A stretch of DNA of 64,000 nucleotides, from positions 1 to 64,000 of the forward strand of contig NZ_BMVO01000016.1 in NCBI RefSeq assembly GCF_014650755.1, in the 5' to 3' direction. Below the pieces are notes generated by a model. The model ran no database searches. It was not told where the DNA came from and worked only from the letters and a program-made list of their open reading frames with translations. The stretch is from Streptomyces chryseus. Lineage in GTDB: Bacteria > Actinomycetota > Actinomycetes > Streptomycetales > Streptomycetaceae. Position numbers and translations under genes: made by a program. Below, piece by piece: positions 1 to 8,277 of the stretch (its first letter is position 1; every line of letters begins with the position of its first letter).

Positions 1-80
1 GCCCACGGCCCAAAGCCGCCTAATCAGCCCCGGCGAACCTTCGTGGCCAACGCACTAGACGCGCACGGCTCGACACGCGA

Positions 81-107
81 ACGCCCGGGGGAATTCCTCC
101 CGGGCGT
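81..107. terminator. Hairpin terminator upstream of pirin gene
   Basis: A 9-bp perfect inverted repeat (ACGCCCGGG at 81-89, CCCGGGCGT at 99-107) with a 9-nt loop is followed by a short T-rich stretch. It probably ends a transcript entering from left of the window. Bases 1-80 show no recognisable gene. Confidence 0.6.
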
Positions 108-128
108 CTCTCGTTACGGGTGGCAGAA

Positions 129-144
129 AGTTCTACGTTCAACT
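129..144. promoter_or_regulatory. Imperfect palindrome in pirin leader
   Basis: AGTTCTACGTTCAACT matches its own reverse complement at 12 of 16 positions and lies 27 bp before the pirin start codon. Position and symmetry fit a MarR- or HxlR-type repressor site. No candidate regulator gene is adjacent, so this is only a sequence-based suggestion. Confidence 0.3.
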
Positions 145-170
145 AAAGTGGACGTACAAGGAGGCCCGCC

Positions 171-1133
171 ATGCCCGCAGTAACCGTTGAGAACCCGCTG
201 ACCCTGCCGAAGGTGGCCGCACCGGCCGACGCCGCGGCGCGTCCCGTGCTGGCCGTCACGACCGCTCCGAGCGGTTTCGAGGGTGAGGGCTTCCCGGTAC
301 GCCGGGCCTTCGCCGGCATCAACTACACGTACCTCGACCCGTTCATCATGATGGACCAGATGGGTGAGGTGGAGTACGCCCCCGGGGAGCCCAAGGGCAC
401 CCCCTGGCACCCCCACCGCGGCTTCGAGACGGTCACGTACCTGCTCGACGGCACCTTCGTCCACCAGGACAGCAACGGGGGCGGCGGCACCATCCAGAAC
501 GGCGACACCCAGTGGATGACGGCGGGCTCCGGCCTGCTCCACATCGAGGCGCCGCCGGAGTCGCTGGTCACCTCCGGCGGGCTCTTCCACGGGCTCCAGC
601 TGTGGGTCAACCTGCCGGCCTCCGACAAGATGATGGCCCCCCGCTACCAGGACATCCGCGGCGGCCAGGTGCAGCTCCTGACCTCCCCCGACGGCGGCGC
701 GCTGCTGCGCGTCATCGCCGGCGAGCTGGACGGGCACGACGGCCCCGGCATCACCCACACCCCGATCACGATGATCCACGCGACGCTGCGGCCGGGTGCG
801 CAGGTCACGCTGCCGTGGCGGGAGGACTTCAACGGCCTGGCGTACGTCCTGGCCGGCCGCGGCGCGGTCGGTACGGACCGGCGCCCCGTCCGCAAGGGCC
901 AGACCGCGGTCTTCGGCGCCGGCGGCTCGCTGACCGTCCGCGCGGACGAGCAGCAGGACTCCAACAGCCCCGACCTGGAGATCGTCCTCCTCGGCGGCCG
1001 GCCGATCCGGGAGCCGATGGCTCACTACGGGCCGTTCGTGATGAACACGCAGGAAGAACTGAAGCGCGCCTTCGAGGACTTCCAGCGCGGTCGCCTCGGG
1101 ACCATCCCGGCCGTTCACGGCATGGGCGAGTAA
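171..1133 (+). CDS. Pirin family protein (bicupin)
   Basis: A 320-residue pirin. Pirins are metal-binding bicupins; some act as quercetin dioxygenases or redox-responsive cofactors, but the role of this one cannot be read from sequence. The N-terminal cupin has the pirin signature HPHRGFETV near residue 80 and a second metal-binding stretch ending in LHIEAP near residue 125, giving the His and Glu ligands. A weaker C-terminal cupin follows from about residue 180. No signal peptide, so cytoplasmic. AAGGAGG sits 6 nt before the ATG, fixing the start. It stands alone, with a terminator before it and a 90-bp gap to the next gene. Confidence 0.9.
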   Translation: MPAVTVENPLTLPKVAAPADAAARPVLAVTTAPSGFEGEGFPVRRAFAGINYTYLDPFIMMDQMGEVEYAPGEPKGTPWHPHRGFETVTYLLDGTFVHQDSNGGGGTIQNGDTQWMTAGSGLLHIEAPPESLVTSGGLFHGLQLWVNLPASDKMMAPRYQDIRGGQVQLLTSPDGGALLRVIAGELDGHDGPGITHTPITMIHATLRPGAQVTLPWREDFNGLAYVLAGRGAVGTDRRPVRKGQTAVFGAGGSLTVRADEQQDSNSPDLEIVLLGGRPIREPMAHYGPFVMNTQEELKRAFEDFQRGRLGTIPAVHGMGE

Positions 1134-1224
1134 GCGACCCGTCGGGACCCCCCGGTTGACGGACCGTCACCCGGGCGGGTCCCTCCGGCGGGCCGGTCGG
1201 TGCCGCCCGTGGTCCGCTGGGGCG

Positions 1225-2271
1225 GTGCAGCCGACTCAGCCGCTCCTCCCCGAGTCCGCCCGCCGGGTCGCCGCCTGGTGCGTCGTCGTGCTGCTCGTCA
1301 CCGGGGTGGGCGCGGTCGGGGTCTGGCTGTGCGTCACCTTCAAGACCGCCGTCACGCCCGTCCTGCTCGCCATCCTCGGCACGGCTCTGCTCGGGCCCCT
1401 GCACCGGCGGCTCGTCGCGATGCGGCTGAACCGGTCCCTCGCCGCCGGGCTGACCTGCGTCGCGGTCGTCGCCGTCGTGGGCGGCGCGACGTACATCGTC
1501 GTCAGCGCGCTCGTCGAGACCGGCGACCAGATCCTCGCCTCGCTGCGGCTGGCCGCCACGGACCTGGCCGAGCACCTCGGGGCGGCCGGCACCTCGCTGG
1601 ACGACATGGCCCAGAACGCCAAGGAACTGCTCGGGAAGTTCGGCGGTACGGCCGCTTCCGGGCTGATCACCGGGCTCAGCGTGGTCGGCGAGATGACGGC
1701 GGTCGCCGTCCTGGCGCTGCTGCTGATCTTCTTCTTCCTCCGGGACTCGGACAAGGCCGCCGGCACGCTCAGGTCCCTCGCGCCGGGTTCCACGGGCGAC
1801 ACCGCCGAGGCGGTGGCGCGCCGCGCGTTCGAAGCCGTCGAGGGGTTCATGCGCGGTACGACGTTCATCGCGCTCATCGACGCCCTCCTCATCACCGTCG
1901 GGCTGCTGGTCCTGCGGGTGCCCGGCGCGGTCGGGCTCGGCGCGCTCGTCTTCGTCGGCGCGTACATCCCCTACCTCGGCGCGTTCATCTCCGGCGCGGT
2001 CGCCGTCCTCGTCGCGCTCGCCGACCGGGGGGTCGTGATCGCGCTGTGGGCGCTCGGGGTCGTCCTGGCCGTACAGGTGCTGGAGGGCCACGTGCTCCAG
2101 CCCGTGATCCAGAGCCGGACCGTCCAGATGCATCCGGCCGTGGTGATGATCGCGATCACCGCTGGGGCGTCCGTCGCCGGCGTCCTCGGGATGCTCCTCG
2201 CGGTGCCGCTGACGGCGGCCGTCTTCGGGGTGATCGGGGAGATGCGACGGGGCGAGTACGAGCGGCACTGA
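1225..2271 (+). CDS. AI-2E family transporter (TqsA/PerM-like membrane protein)
   Basis: A 348-residue polytopic membrane protein of the AI-2E transporter (UPF0118) family, whose members export autoinducer-2 or act as small-solute antiporters; substrate here unknown. Hydrophobic segments appear near residues 15-50, 65-90, a block near 160-185 ending in a charged FLRD turn, and a C-terminal cluster including AYIPYLGAFISG, a family signature. I prefer the GTG at 1225 because it puts the first membrane helix near residue 15; an in-frame TTG at 1156 would add 23 basic residues, and neither has a strong ribosome binding site. Converges on the metallo-hydrolase gene. Confidence 0.82.
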   Translation: MQPTQPLLPESARRVAAWCVVVLLVTGVGAVGVWLCVTFKTAVTPVLLAILGTALLGPLHRRLVAMRLNRSLAAGLTCVAVVAVVGGATYIVVSALVETGDQILASLRLAATDLAEHLGAAGTSLDDMAQNAKELLGKFGGTAASGLITGLSVVGEMTAVAVLALLLIFFFLRDSDKAAGTLRSLAPGSTGDTAEAVARRAFEAVEGFMRGTTFIALIDALLITVGLLVLRVPGAVGLGALVFVGAYIPYLGAFISGAVAVLVALADRGVVIALWALGVVLAVQVLEGHVLQPVIQSRTVQMHPAVVMIAITAGASVAGVLGMLLAVPLTAAVFGVIGEMRRGEYERH

Positions 2272-2311
2272 GCGGGGATCGGCCGGTGCGGGGCGGTTCC
2301 GTGCGGGCCGC

Positions 2312-3145
2312 TCACATGGCCTGGGGAGGTACGGCGCCACCCGGGGCCGGTTCGAAGGTGGCGAGCATCTGTTCCAGTGCCTGCTGGTCCGGGCCGACGA
2401 AGGGATCGGAGCCGGGGGCCTCGGTGAGCGTGTCGAGCATCCGGGGCGCGAGGCCGACCGCCGGCGGCAGGTGCGTGCACAGCACCGTCTCGGCGTCCAT
2501 GGCGCGCAGCGGCTGCACGGTGGCGAGGTACTTGTCCGTGTCCACGGTGTGGACCCACGGGCTGTCCACGGTGGCCCACAGGAGCTGCGCCGCGCGCAGG
2601 TCCTGCGGGGCGAGCTCGGCCGCCGTACCGTCGACGGCCGCCTCCGCGCTGGGCATGGCCCCGCCGAAGCAGTCGGAACTGAAGCACGTCCGCGTCCGGT
2701 CGTCGTAGAAACCGACGGTGGCGGGGTTGTCGAACAGCGGTGGCCGGAAGGCCCGGAGCGTACGGCCGCCGCCCACGTCCAGCGTCTGTCCCGGGTTGAC
2801 CAGGCACACGCGGTCCAGCGGCAGGGGGCGCTCGGTCGACATGATGCCGGCGCCGAGGAACGTCGTGACGACCCGCGCCTTCGGGGCGGCGACCAGCAGG
2901 TCGAACAGGCCGCCGGTGTGGTCGCGGTCGGGGTGGGTCAGCCAGATCCAGCGCACGTCCGCCGGGTCCATGACGGAGCCGAGCGTGTTCAGGAAGTCGC
3001 GGTCGGGGAGGCTGAGGCCCGTGTCGACGACGACCGGCTCGTCGGCCGTCAGGACGAAGGCGTTGACCGGGAGGAAGCCGATGCCCGGCACCTCCAGGCA
3101 GTCCGCCAGTACGGTGGTGTCGCTTCCGATCTTCCGAGTGGTCAT
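2312..3145 (-). CDS. Metallo-beta-lactamase fold hydrolase
   Basis: A 277-residue cytoplasmic MBL-fold protein. The metal motif is LTHPDRDHTGG near residue 80: the usual HxHxDH has Asp in place of the second His, as in flavodiiron-like and other variant MBL proteins, so a conventional dizinc lactamase activity is unlikely. A second metal Asp is in FSSDCFGG and a late His in LCTHLPP. Starts at the ATG preceded by GGAGAG at an 8-nt spacing; the longer upstream open frame is noncoding. The convergent neighbour ends 40 bp away. Confidence 0.85.
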   Translation of the reverse strand: MTTRKIGSDTTVLADCLEVPGIGFLPVNAFVLTADEPVVVDTGLSLPDRDFLNTLGSVMDPADVRWIWLTHPDRDHTGGLFDLLVAAPKARVVTTFLGAGIMSTERPLPLDRVCLVNPGQTLDVGGGRTLRAFRPPLFDNPATVGFYDDRTRTCFSSDCFGGAMPSAEAAVDGTAAELAPQDLRAAQLLWATVDSPWVHTVDTDKYLATVQPLRAMDAETVLCTHLPPAVGLAPRMLDTLTEAPGSDPFVGPDQQALEQMLATFEPAPGGAVPPQAM

Positions 3146-3297
3146 GGCGGCTCTCCGTGGTCCCCCCGGCGGCATGAGCGGGTGGGGCGGGTGGCGCCTG
3201 CGGGTGGCCTGACGGGGCGTCCGCCTCCTGTGACCATTTTGCGCCCGCGGGGCGGTTGGGGCGCTTCGGGAAGGGCGGCGGCCCGCTGTCGGTGGAT

Positions 3298-5421
3298 CTA
3301 GAGGGGGTTCGCGTCCTTGTCCTCCTGGAGTTCGAACCAGATCGACTTGCCCTCGCCCCTGGGGTCCACGCCCCAGGCGTGCGAGAGCATCTCCATCAGG
3401 ATCAACCCGCGGCCGCTCGACGCCATCTCCCCCGGGCGGCGCTTGTGCGGCAGCTCGTCGCTGGAGTCCGTCACCTCGACCCTCAGCCGCCGTACGCCCG
3501 GGTCGCCCTTCGCCTCGGCGGTCAGCAGGGCGTCGCCGTCCGTGTGCACCAGGACGTTGGTGACCATCTCCGAGACCATCAGCACGGCCGCGTCGAGCTG
3601 CTCCTCGTCCGCCCAGTCGTGCAGCAGGTCCCGCAGGTGCCTGCGGGCCTCCGCGATGCGCTCCGGTTCGGCCTGGGCCACGGTCAGCGCCGTACGCCGG
3701 ACCGGGGACAGCTGCGCCGTCGGACCGGGGCCGCAGCCGCAGCCCGCGCCCTCGCGGCACAGCAGGAGCAGGGCGATGTCGTCCTCGCGGCGGTCGACGA
3801 GCGGGCCGGTCGTGTAGTGCGAGGAGGGGCCGTGGACGGCCGACACCAGGGCGTCGGCGAGCTTCTCCAGGCTGTCGCCGTTGTGCTCCTCCAGGATCGT
3901 GCGGAGCCTGGCCCAGCCGGTGTCCAGGTCGTGGCCGCCGGTCTCGATGAGACCGTCCGTACAGATCATGATCGTCTCGCCCGGTTCGAGGACGAGGCGC
4001 GTCGTCGGGTAGTCCGTGTCCGGGACGATGCCCAGCGGCAGCCCGCCCGCCGTCGACCGGACGATGACCGTGCCGTCGCCGAGGCGCACCGCCGGTTCGG
4101 GGTGGCCGGCGCGGGCGATGTCGAGGGTGCCGGTGGCGGGGTCGGCCTCGATGTAGAGGCAGGTCGCGAAGCGGGGGCTGGAGTGGTCGTCGGGACCGTG
4201 GGCGTCGGCCCCCGGGAAGTCGTGCAGCCCGTGCAGGAAGCGGGAGGCGCGGGAGAGGACCGCGTCGGGGCGGTGGCCCTCGGAGGCGTACGCGCGCAGG
4301 GCGATCCGGAGCTGGCCCATCAGGCCGGCCGCTCGCACGTCGTGGCCCTGTACGTCGCCGATGACCAGCGCTATTCGCCCGCTGGGCAGCGGGATCATGT
4401 CGTACCAGTCGCCGCCGACCTGGAGTCCGCCGCCGGTCGGCACGTACCGCGCGGCCACTGTCATGCCGGGGATCTCGGGGCCCAGCGTCGGCATCATCGA
4501 GCGCTGGAGGCCGAGGGAGAGCTCGCGTTCGTTCTCGGCCACCGAGGCCCGTTCCAGCGCCTGCGCGATCATCCTGGCCACCGTCGTCAGCACGGAGCGC
4601 TCGTCGGGGGTGAACGCCACGAGGTGCGCGAAGCCGGCCATCCAGGCGCCCATGGTGCGGCCTGCCACCGTCAGTGGCAGGAAGGCCCAGGAGCGGCGCT
4701 CGGGGCGCGGGGCGAGGAGGCGGCCGGCGGGGTAGCGGCGGCTGTACTCCTCGGGGGAGGACAGGTAGATGGCCCGCCCGGTCCGTACGACCTCGGAGGC
4801 CGGGTGGTCCGTGTCCAGCAGCATGTCGGTCAGGGGCAGGTCGTCCTGCGGCCCGTACCCGTGGTGGCCCAGGACCGTGATCCGGCCGCCCGACGACCCG
4901 AAGACGGCGAGGCTGTCCGGCGAGAACCCGGGCATGGACAGCGAGGCGGCGACCCGCAGCACCTCGGCCGTGGAGCGTGCCTCCGCGAGAGCCCGGCCCG
5001 CGTCCAGCAGGAACGCCTCGCGGGAGCGGCGCCAGTCACCGGTGACGGGGGTGTGGGCGGCGTCGCCGGGACGCGGTTCGGCGACTTCCTGGAGGGTGCC
5101 GAAGAGGTGGTAGTCGCCGCCGTCGATCACCGGCTTGGAGCGGCTGCGTACGGTCCTCAGCAGCCGGCCGTCCATGTCCATGATCCGCAGCCGGGCCTCG
5201 GCCAGGGTGCCCTCGGCGACGGCGAGGTTGACGACGCCGTTGATCTCGTTCCAGTCGACCGGGTGAAAACGGGAGCGTACGGCGGCCTCGGGGAGCGTCA
5301 CGGGCTCGGCGGGCAGCCCGAGGAGCCGGGCGGCCTCCGCGTCGAGGGTGACGACCCCTGACGCGTTGTCCCAGCGCCACAGGCCGGTCGCGATGGCGGC
5401 CAGGATGTCCTCGGTGCGCAT
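3298..5421 (-). CDS. PAS-GAF-SpoIIE phosphatase with C-terminal HATPase domain
   Basis: A 707-residue soluble signalling protein. Order: PAS-like sensor (about 5-110, beginning LWRWDNASG), GAF domain (about 130-290), PPM/SpoIIE Ser/Thr phosphatase (about 320-550, with GGDWYD and GDVQGHD supplying the metal Asp residues), then an RsbW-like HATPase domain (about 580-700, with MVSEMVTNVLVH as its N-box). This RsbU/SpoIIE-plus-kinase arrangement is common in Streptomyces and normally controls an anti-anti-sigma factor in partner switching. No sigma factor, anti-sigma or STAS gene lies nearby, so the partner is elsewhere. ATG start with GAGG upstream. Divergent from aspS. Confidence 0.9.
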   Translation of the reverse strand: MRTEDILAAIATGLWRWDNASGVVTLDAEAARLLGLPAEPVTLPEAAVRSRFHPVDWNEINGVVNLAVAEGTLAEARLRIMDMDGRLLRTVRSRSKPVIDGGDYHLFGTLQEVAEPRPGDAAHTPVTGDWRRSREAFLLDAGRALAEARSTAEVLRVAASLSMPGFSPDSLAVFGSSGGRITVLGHHGYGPQDDLPLTDMLLDTDHPASEVVRTGRAIYLSSPEEYSRRYPAGRLLAPRPERRSWAFLPLTVAGRTMGAWMAGFAHLVAFTPDERSVLTTVARMIAQALERASVAENERELSLGLQRSMMPTLGPEIPGMTVAARYVPTGGGLQVGGDWYDMIPLPSGRIALVIGDVQGHDVRAAGLMGQLRIALRAYASEGHRPDAVLSRASRFLHGLHDFPGADAHGPDDHSSPRFATCLYIEADPATGTLDIARAGHPEPAVRLGDGTVIVRSTAGGLPLGIVPDTDYPTTRLVLEPGETIMICTDGLIETGGHDLDTGWARLRTILEEHNGDSLEKLADALVSAVHGPSSHYTTGPLVDRREDDIALLLLCREGAGCGCGPGPTAQLSPVRRTALTVAQAEPERIAEARRHLRDLLHDWADEEQLDAAVLMVSEMVTNVLVHTDGDALLTAEAKGDPGVRRLRVEVTDSSDELPHKRRPGEMASSGRGLILMEMLSHAWGVDPRGEGKSIWFELQEDKDANPL

Positions 5422-5564
5422 TGCCTCATCTTTACAGGTCGCGGCCGGACCGGCTGTCCGAGGCCCGTCGGGGCGGGGACCGCACGGCAAATAAAAGGGG
5501 ATGCGCCGGGCGGTAACCTTGAGTGCTCCGACTACCCCGAATCCCGAAGGCTGGATGAACGACG

Positions 5565-7331
5565 ATGCATCGGTACAGGTCCCACACCTGCGGCGAGCTC
5601 CGCGCCTCTGACGTCGACACCGACGTCCGGCTGAGCGGCTGGCTGCACAATCGTCGAGACCTGGGCGGCATCCTCTTCATCGATCTGCGCGATCACTACG
5701 GCATCACGCAGCTCGTCGCCCGCCCCGGCACCCCCGCCTACGAGGCGCTCGACAAGGTGGGCAAGGAGTCGGTCGTCCGCGTCGACGGCCGGGTCGTCTC
5801 GCGCGGCGCCGACAACATCAACCCGGAGCTGCCGACCGGCGAGATCGAGGTGGAGGTCGCGGAGGTCGAGCTGCTGGGCGCGTCGCAGCAGCTTCCGTTC
5901 CAGATCAACACGGACGACGGGGTCGGCGAGGAGCGCCGCCTGGAGTACCGCTTCCTGGACCTGCGCCGCGAGCGCATGCACCGCAACATCATGCTGCGTA
6001 CGGCCGTCATCTCGGCCATCCGGCACAAGATGACGGCGCTGGGATTCAACGAGATGGCGACCCCGATCCTGACGGCGACCTCGCCGGAGGGCGCTCGGGA
6101 CTTCGTCGTCCCGTCCCGTCTGAACCCCGGCAAGTTCTACGCGCTGCCGCAGGCGCCCCAGCAGTTCAAGCAGCTGCTCATGATCTCGGGCTTCGACCGG
6201 TACTTCCAGATCGCGCCGTGCTTCCGCGACGAGGACGCCCGCGCCGACCGCTCGCCGGGCGAGTTCTACCAGCTCGACGTGGAGATGTCCTTCGTCGAGC
6301 AGGAGGACGTCTTCCAGCCGATCGAGAAGCTCATGACCGAGCTGTTCGAGGAGTTCGGCGGCGGCCGCCACGTCACGTCGCCCTTCCCGCGGATCCCGTT
6401 CCGCGAGTCGATGCTGAAGTACGGCAACGACAAGCCGGACCTGCGCGCCAAGCTGGAGCTCGTCGACATCTCCGACGTCTTCGCCGGCTCGGAGTTCAAG
6501 GCGTTCGCCGGCAAGCACGTCCGCGCGCTGCCGGTGCCGGACACGGCGGGCCAGTCGCGCAAGTTCTTCGACGGGCTCGGTGACTACGCCGTCGAGCACG
6601 GGGCGAAGGGCCTGGCCTGGGTGCGGGTCGGCGAGGACGGTTCGCTGAGCGGCCCGATCGCCAAGTTCCTCACCGAGGAGAACGTCAAGGTCCTCACCGA
6701 GCGCCTGTCGCTGGCCCCCGGCCATGCGATCTTCTTCGGCGCGGGCGAGTTCGACGAGGTCTCCAAGATCATGTCGGCGGTCCGGGTCGAGGCCGCCAAG
6801 CGCGCCGGCCACTTCGAGGAGGGCGTGTTCCGGTTCTGCTGGATCGTCGACTTCCCGATGTACGAGAAGGACGAGGAGACCGGCAAGATCGACTTCTCGC
6901 ACAACCCCTTCTCGATGCCCCAGGGCGGTCTGGAGGCCCTGGAGACCCAGGACCCGCTGGACATCCTCGGCTGGCAGTACGACATCGTCTGCAACGGCGT
7001 CGAGCTGTCCTCCGGCGCGATCCGCAACCACGAGCCCGAGCTGATGTTCAAGGCGTTCGAGATCGCGGGCTACTCCAAGGAGACCGTCGAGCGCGAGTTC
7101 GCCGGCATGCTCCGCGCGTTCCAGTTCGGCGCGCCGCCGCACGGCGGCATCGCCCCGGGCATCGACCGCATCGTGATGCTGCTGGCCGACGAGCCGAACA
7201 TCCGCGAGACGATCGCCTTCCCGCTCAACGGCAACGCGCAGGACCTGATGATGGGTGCCCCGACGACGCTGGAAGAGGCCCGTCTGCGGGAGCTCAACAT
7301 CCAGCTCCGCAAGCCGGTGTCGGAGAAGTAA
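5565..7331 (+). CDS. aspS: Aspartyl-tRNA synthetase
   Basis: A 588-residue class IIb aminoacyl-tRNA synthetase that charges tRNA-Asp. An N-terminal OB-fold anticodon-binding domain (about 1-110) precedes the catalytic core. Class II motif 1 lies around RFLDLRRERM, motif 2 around FRDEDARADRSPGEFYQLD, and motif 3 is GIDRIVMLL near the C terminus. The central GAD insertion typical of bacterial-length AspRS is present. Length is normal for bacteria. A long perfect hairpin follows directly, so it is probably monocistronic. Confidence 0.97.
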   Translation: MHRYRSHTCGELRASDVDTDVRLSGWLHNRRDLGGILFIDLRDHYGITQLVARPGTPAYEALDKVGKESVVRVDGRVVSRGADNINPELPTGEIEVEVAEVELLGASQQLPFQINTDDGVGEERRLEYRFLDLRRERMHRNIMLRTAVISAIRHKMTALGFNEMATPILTATSPEGARDFVVPSRLNPGKFYALPQAPQQFKQLLMISGFDRYFQIAPCFRDEDARADRSPGEFYQLDVEMSFVEQEDVFQPIEKLMTELFEEFGGGRHVTSPFPRIPFRESMLKYGNDKPDLRAKLELVDISDVFAGSEFKAFAGKHVRALPVPDTAGQSRKFFDGLGDYAVEHGAKGLAWVRVGEDGSLSGPIAKFLTEENVKVLTERLSLAPGHAIFFGAGEFDEVSKIMSAVRVEAAKRAGHFEEGVFRFCWIVDFPMYEKDEETGKIDFSHNPFSMPQGGLEALETQDPLDILGWQYDIVCNGVELSSGAIRNHEPELMFKAFEIAGYSKETVEREFAGMLRAFQFGAPPHGGIAPGIDRIVMLLADEPNIRETIAFPLNGNAQDLMMGAPTTLEEARLRELNIQLRKPVSEK

Positions 7332-7341
7332 GAACGGTCGG

Positions 7342-7381
7342 AAGGGGCCCGGAACCGATCGGTTCCGGGCCCCTTCTTTCA
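7342..7381 (+). terminator. Strong terminator after aspS
   Basis: A perfect 36-bp palindrome at 7342-7377 (16-bp arms around GATC) is followed by TTTC, 10 bp after the aspS stop. This is a near-ideal intrinsic terminator for this GC content. Confidence 0.85.
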
Positions 7382-7466
7382 TGCCGGAGGCGGCTCACGA
7401 CGTGTCGGTGGGCCCTTCGGGGACAGGACTCCTTACGTTCGGCAGCAGGAAGACGAAGGGGAGAAG

Positions 7467-8267
7467 ATGAAGCGCCGGAACCGAAGCCTGGCTCCGCTGA
7501 CCGCGCTGCTGACGGCCACCGTGCTCCTGGCGACCGGCTGCGGCGCCACCGGCCCCACCTCACACGCCCACACCGGACCGGGCGCCTCCGCCCCCGGCGA
7601 GCCCGGCGGCACAGCCGTACCCGGGGGCTCGGCCGGCAAGGTCGTACCGGGGCCGCAGGGGCGCTCCGGGCCCCTCCTGCGGCTGCCGGGACTCGGCCCC
7701 GCGACCCTGCGCGAGGTCCCGGCGGACGCCCGCCAGGCGCTGGTCGTCACGGGCGCCGGCCGCGACGAGAACCGGGGCACCGCCGTCCTCTACGAGCGGG
7801 AGCGCCCCGGCGGCGCATGGCGGCCCGGACCTACCTGGCCCGTCCACAACGCGGTGCGCGGCTGGACGGACCGGCACGTCCAGGGCGATCTGCGCTCCCC
7901 CGTCGGCGTCTTCACCCTCACCGACGCCGGCGGTCTGCTGCCCGACCCGGGGACGAGGCTGCCGTACGACAGGGGCCCGGAGTTCACCGCCCCCGGCACA
8001 GGCGTCGAGGGCGAACCGCTGGCCGGGGCCTTCGACTACGTCATCGCCATCAACTACAACCGCACCCCCGGCACGACCCCGCTCGACTGGACTCGCCCGC
8101 TGGGCGAGTCCAGGGGCGGCGGGATCTGGCTGCACGTCGACCACGACGGGCCGACGCAGGGATGCGTCTCGTTCACCCGGCCGGTGATGAAACACCTGCT
8201 GCGCACGCTGGACCCGGCGAAGAAGCCGGTGGTGGTGATGGGCGACAAGGCATCCCTGCGGAGGTGA
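7467..8267 (+). CDS. L,D-transpeptidase-like (YkuD family) lipoprotein
   Basis: A 266-residue exported lipoprotein. The N terminus is basic, then hydrophobic, then a lipobox LATGC with the lipidated Cys at residue 25. A Pro/Gly/Ala-rich linker leads to a YkuD-type catalytic domain (about 100-260) ending around LHVDHDGPTQGC, with probable catalytic Cys233 and His223. The canonical (S/T)HGC motif reads TQGC here, so the His before Gly-Cys is replaced by Gln and classical 3-3 peptidoglycan cross-linking is not certain. AAGGGGAG precedes the ATG. It converges with a TagF-like gene 10 bp away, and both concern the envelope. Confidence 0.8.
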   Translation: MKRRNRSLAPLTALLTATVLLATGCGATGPTSHAHTGPGASAPGEPGGTAVPGGSAGKVVPGPQGRSGPLLRLPGLGPATLREVPADARQALVVTGAGRDENRGTAVLYERERPGGAWRPGPTWPVHNAVRGWTDRHVQGDLRSPVGVFTLTDAGGLLPDPGTRLPYDRGPEFTAPGTGVEGEPLAGAFDYVIAINYNRTPGTTPLDWTRPLGESRGGGIWLHVDHDGPTQGCVSFTRPVMKHLLRTLDPAKKPVVVMGDKASLRR

Positions 8268-8277
8268 CGGACCGCCG

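Noticed and set aside
2269..2314. TGAGCGG...CCGCTCA as terminator between two convergent genes
   Set aside because: The stem is only 7 bp with a large loop; it could still contribute but is not supported.
3256..5361. A large plus-strand gene over the SpoIIE phosphatase
   Set aside because: Composition (Arg/Gly/Val) is that of a shadow frame, and the minus-strand protein has four clear domains.
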